Below are positions 6,135 to 8,498 of a stretch of DNA of 8,498 nt, piece by piece. Below the pieces are notes generated by a model. It was not told where the DNA came from. It saw only the letters and a list, made by a program, of their open reading frames with translations, and did not search any database. The stretch's first letter is position 1. Each line of letters starts with the position of its first letter. This DNA comes from Paludibacteraceae bacterium (GTDB lineage Bacteria > Bacteroidota > Bacteroidia > Bacteroidales > Paludibacteraceae), in the NCBI GenBank assembly GCA_023227695.1, contig JALNVE010000136.1, positions 1 through 8,498 on the forward strand, given 5' to 3'. The position numbers and the translations under genes are program-made.

Positions 6135-8498
6135 TTATTTAGCCAAAACACATTTAACATTATTTACAACATATACACCAGCAGGCAATCCTAAAACCAA
6201 TGTTTCACCCTTGGTATATTTAACCTTAGAACGCACCACCTTCAACGCCTTCATATCATAGACATCGGCTTCACCAGAAGTAGATGAATAGATGCAAAGT
6301 TCGCCATCTTTTTCGTAAACAGCAAATTGAGACGAACTATTTGCATCATTGACTTGGTCTGTATAACCATCTCCATTCTCACCCTCGTTCACATTGTAAA
6401 TAGACAAAGAACGGAAAGGTGATGGGGTCTTCTTCGTTGACGTAACATAGAGACGGAACGGAAGAACAGAGGTCAAACCCTCACTATAAACGAACTTGTT
6501 CAAAGAAGAGTTCAAGGTATAACAGTTATTGACCATAATTTTTCCTGTTGTTCCATAAACATCAAAAAGAGGCAAAGATGTTTTGATATTGGTTGGCGTA
6601 GCAGAAACAGATGCATTTGATGCAGAGTAACTGATTGTCTGACCTATCAAACTATACTCCTCACCCCATGCCGTACCCGGGAATGCCACCAAATAAGGGA
6701 CGTATGCCTCCATGACAGGTACATCTGGTGCATCGAAACCTAAAGCATCCGATTGAGAAGTCACAAACTTTTTCAACCAAAAATCTCCGTTTGCATTGTT
6801 GTCTATTTTACTGAACGGTTTCATATTAGTGACAGGCAAACCAGCATTATCTTCTCTTCCTGAATTACGAAACTCTGTAGCCTTAAATGGAAGCACTATG
6901 CTTTCCCATCCTCCCTCTAAAGTGGCAAATATAGAAGGTTTACGCTTATAAACAATGTTTTCTGCAAAGAAATCATATGGAATATATAAATCCGCACTAT
7001 CTGAGAGAACAATGCTATGAGCTTCATAACTACCGTTGTTTTTGCAAAGTACATTAGTTTTACTACAAAGGTTTACAGGAACATCCTCGTCAAAGACAGC
7101 CAAAGCATTACCATTCAGATTAAGACCATTACCCATAGAATCGACACGAGTCAACACCGCATCAGGTTTTCCGTAAAAGATAGAAACATCGAAGAAACGC
7201 TTCTTCACCTTTAGAGACAAATAAACCAAGCTGTCACAACCATCTACCGTAGAGAGTCGTAATGTGTCATGAACAACTCCTACGGTATCCTGTATCGGCA
7301 ATCTAAAGCCATTCTTACGATAACCCATCGCCTCGTAAATGGAGTCTGAGATGTTAATCTTATAAGAAGGTTTCACATCCAAATTCACATAACAAGATGT
7401 ATCTGGTACATTAACAGAGTTAGACTCCTTCAACTGATGCATAGAGATATTTCCTGGCGTCGTTGGAGAGAACGTACCTGCAGGTGTATTCAACGTGCTG
7501 CCCAAACACATGGTTTCATCAATATACTCTCTCACCCTTGGCTTTTGGTCGAAGACAAGATAAAAACGTTTGGATGTATTGCCTTTAGGCAAAGTGTAGA
7601 CAAATGTACTCTGCACGGAAAGCGGTGTTTTCATAATGGGCGATGACAATGAATCAACCCAATAGATTTCATCTGCATCAACAAACGCATCTGCATTTGA
7701 AATCTGTACCGTTACATTTCCTGCAGCATTTTGATAAAGAGTTACGGGCACTACAATACCGGTTAACGAGTCGCGGTTCAAAACATTAGTCTCAACAATC
7801 ACATTTCCAGCATGAGTATAGATATCAAGCGGAGCATCCTGAGCCAAAAGGTTCTGAACATCCTCATTCAAACGATAGTCTGCAGTAGCCGTCTCGTTTG
7901 CCATCACGTAAGCCGAGACAGATACATAACCGCTCTTCTGCAACTGCAAATTAAGCATATCTGTAGGTTTTGTAGACGAACGTAACAAGTTTTTCGTGTC
8001 ATCTGTAGGGGACGCCACAGACAAACGGGATGCATCAAATTTAAGTTCAAGTGTAGCACCTAACAACAATGGTTTGACCAAGAAGGACTGCAATGGAGCC
8101 ACATATTTAGTCATGTTGTTCGAGATACCATTAGAATAAGATAGAAAATCGCCGGCCTCAGCTGGTAAAAGTTTTATATCAGCAGCAATTACATCCGAAT
8201 TGTCTTCATAAAATTTATCCAAATCAAGATGAGACATGTATGGATTAGTAAGCACTATGTAATAGCCACCATTGCCTTTCAACTTCTCTGTATAAGCAGA
8301 ATCAGCTTTACTAAGATCCAAACCTTCAAATCGAGTGACCAAATCAATTGTAACAGTCTTCAAAGAATCAAATTCATTGTTATCGTCTTCAAATAAGAAA
8401 CGATATCTATAATCTGTTTTATTCAAAAAGACATCTGTATTATCGACATAGGTATACTTAGTCCTAGAATTAGGGAATGTATAAACCATCGTTGTATC
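6135..8498 (-). CDS. Large secreted surface protein, 3' part, with T9SS-like C-terminal domain (5' end outside window)
   Basis: The frame is open to the window edge; the first ATG (8489) is preceded by in-frame sense codons and no signal peptide follows it, so the true start lies beyond 8498. Numbering from that ATG (784 residues), four modules are visible. NPYMSHLDL (82-90) and APLQSFLVKP (131-140) belong to a module common in Bacteroidales surface proteins. Residues about 328-428 hold a cysteine-containing module ending in GCDSLVYLSLKV (417-428), a pattern repeated in many Bacteroidota adhesins. GGWESIVLPF (526-535) opens another beta-rich module. The last 67 residues (from about 718) end in YDMKALKVV and GLPAGVYVV (767-775), with a basic terminus. 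This resembles a type A T9SS sorting domain, which implies export across the outer membrane. The ligand is unknown; adhesin or matrix roles are inferred. It is co-transcribed with the small Cys-rich gene. Confidence 0.85.
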   Translation of the reverse strand, partial: DTTMVYTFPNSRTKYTYVDNTDVFLNKTDYRYRFLFEDDNNEFDSLKTVTIDLVTRFEGLDLSKADSAYTEKLKGNGGYYIVLTNPYMSHLDLDKFYEDNSDVIAADIKLLPAEAGDFLSYSNGISNNMTKYVAPLQSFLVKPLLLGATLELKFDASRLSVASPTDDTKNLLRSSTKPTDMLNLQLQKSGYVSVSAYVMANETATADYRLNEDVQNLLAQDAPLDIYTHAGNVIVETNVLNRDSLTGIVVPVTLYQNAAGNVTVQISNADAFVDADEIYWVDSLSSPIMKTPLSVQSTFVYTLPKGNTSKRFYLVFDQKPRVREYIDETMCLGSTLNTPAGTFSPTTPGNISMHQLKESNSVNVPDTSCYVNLDVKPSYKINISDSIYEAMGYRKNGFRLPIQDTVGVVHDTLRLSTVDGCDSLVYLSLKVKKRFFDVSIFYGKPDAVLTRVDSMGNGLNLNGNALAVFDEDVPVNLCSKTNVLCKNNGSYEAHSIVLSDSADLYIPYDFFAENIVYKRKPSIFATLEGGWESIVLPFKATEFRNSGREDNAGLPVTNMKPFSKIDNNANGDFWLKKFVTSQSDALGFDAPDVPVMEAYVPYLVAFPGTAWGEEYSLIGQTISYSASNASVSATPTNIKTSLPLFDVYGTTGKIMVNNCYTLNSSLNKFVYSEGLTSVLPFRLYVTSTKKTPSPFRSLSIYNVNEGENGDGYTDQVNDANSSSQFAVYEKDGELCIYSSTSGEADVYDMKALKVVRSKVKYTKGETLVLGLPAGVYVVNNVKCVLAK

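Noticed and set aside
6131..6160. Upstream ATG at 6160 as the start of the small Cys-rich protein
   Set aside because: It would overlap the preceding gene and add nine residues before the signal peptide. The ATG at 6133 gives a standard signal peptide and a tight TAAaATG junction.
7017..7646. Two short plus-strand frames (7017-7214, 7437-7646)
   Set aside because: Both are antisense to the large surface-protein gene, lack start signals and show no protein-like features.
8487..8489. ATG at 8489 as the true start of the large surface protein
   Set aside because: In-frame sense codons continue to the window edge, and no signal peptide follows this ATG although the protein has an export-type C-terminus. 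The gene is therefore treated as 5'-truncated.

Overview
The window looks like a chromosomal segment of a Bacteroidota member, most likely order Bacteroidales (Prevotella/Bacteroides-like). The evidence is two promoters of the Bacteroidetes type (TTTG, about 20 nt, TAnnTTTG), weak Shine-Dalgarno sequences, and surface-protein modules typical of this phylum, including a type IX secretion (T9SS)-like C-terminal end. No rRNA, tRNA or CRISPR array was seen.

Left part (1-3300, + strand): a fragment of a leftward gene, possibly an insertion-sequence transposase start, lies at the edge. Next come a gene-poor stretch, a strong promoter (331-362), and a complete cobalamin riboswitch (about 366-561) starting almost at the predicted transcription start. 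The riboswitch leads an operon of nrdD (anaerobic, glycyl-radical class III ribonucleotide reductase) and nrdG (its radical-SAM activase), separated by 2 nt. The simplest reading is that B12 represses the B12-independent anaerobic reductase, which predicts a B12-dependent class II reductase (nrdJ) elsewhere in the genome.

Middle part (3300-5640): a short convergent intergenic region with several competing inverted repeats, then a leftward two-component operon. It encodes an OmpR/PhoB-type response regulator followed, with a 23-nt overlap, by a membrane histidine kinase of PhoR-like architecture. It has its own candidate promoter (5606-5637). Its signal and target genes cannot be told from the sequence.

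Right part (5670-8498, - strand): the 3' end of a large secreted surface protein (truncated by the window edge) with Bacteroidetes adhesin-like modules and a T9SS-like C-terminal domain. One base after its stop codon begins a small exported six-cysteine protein with a C-terminal PLGD / hydrophobic segment / RKRK tail. This pair ends at a good intrinsic terminator (5674-5708), separating it from the regulator operon. The pair is the least understood part of the window. The riboswitch-controlled nrdDG operon is the best-supported regulatory story.
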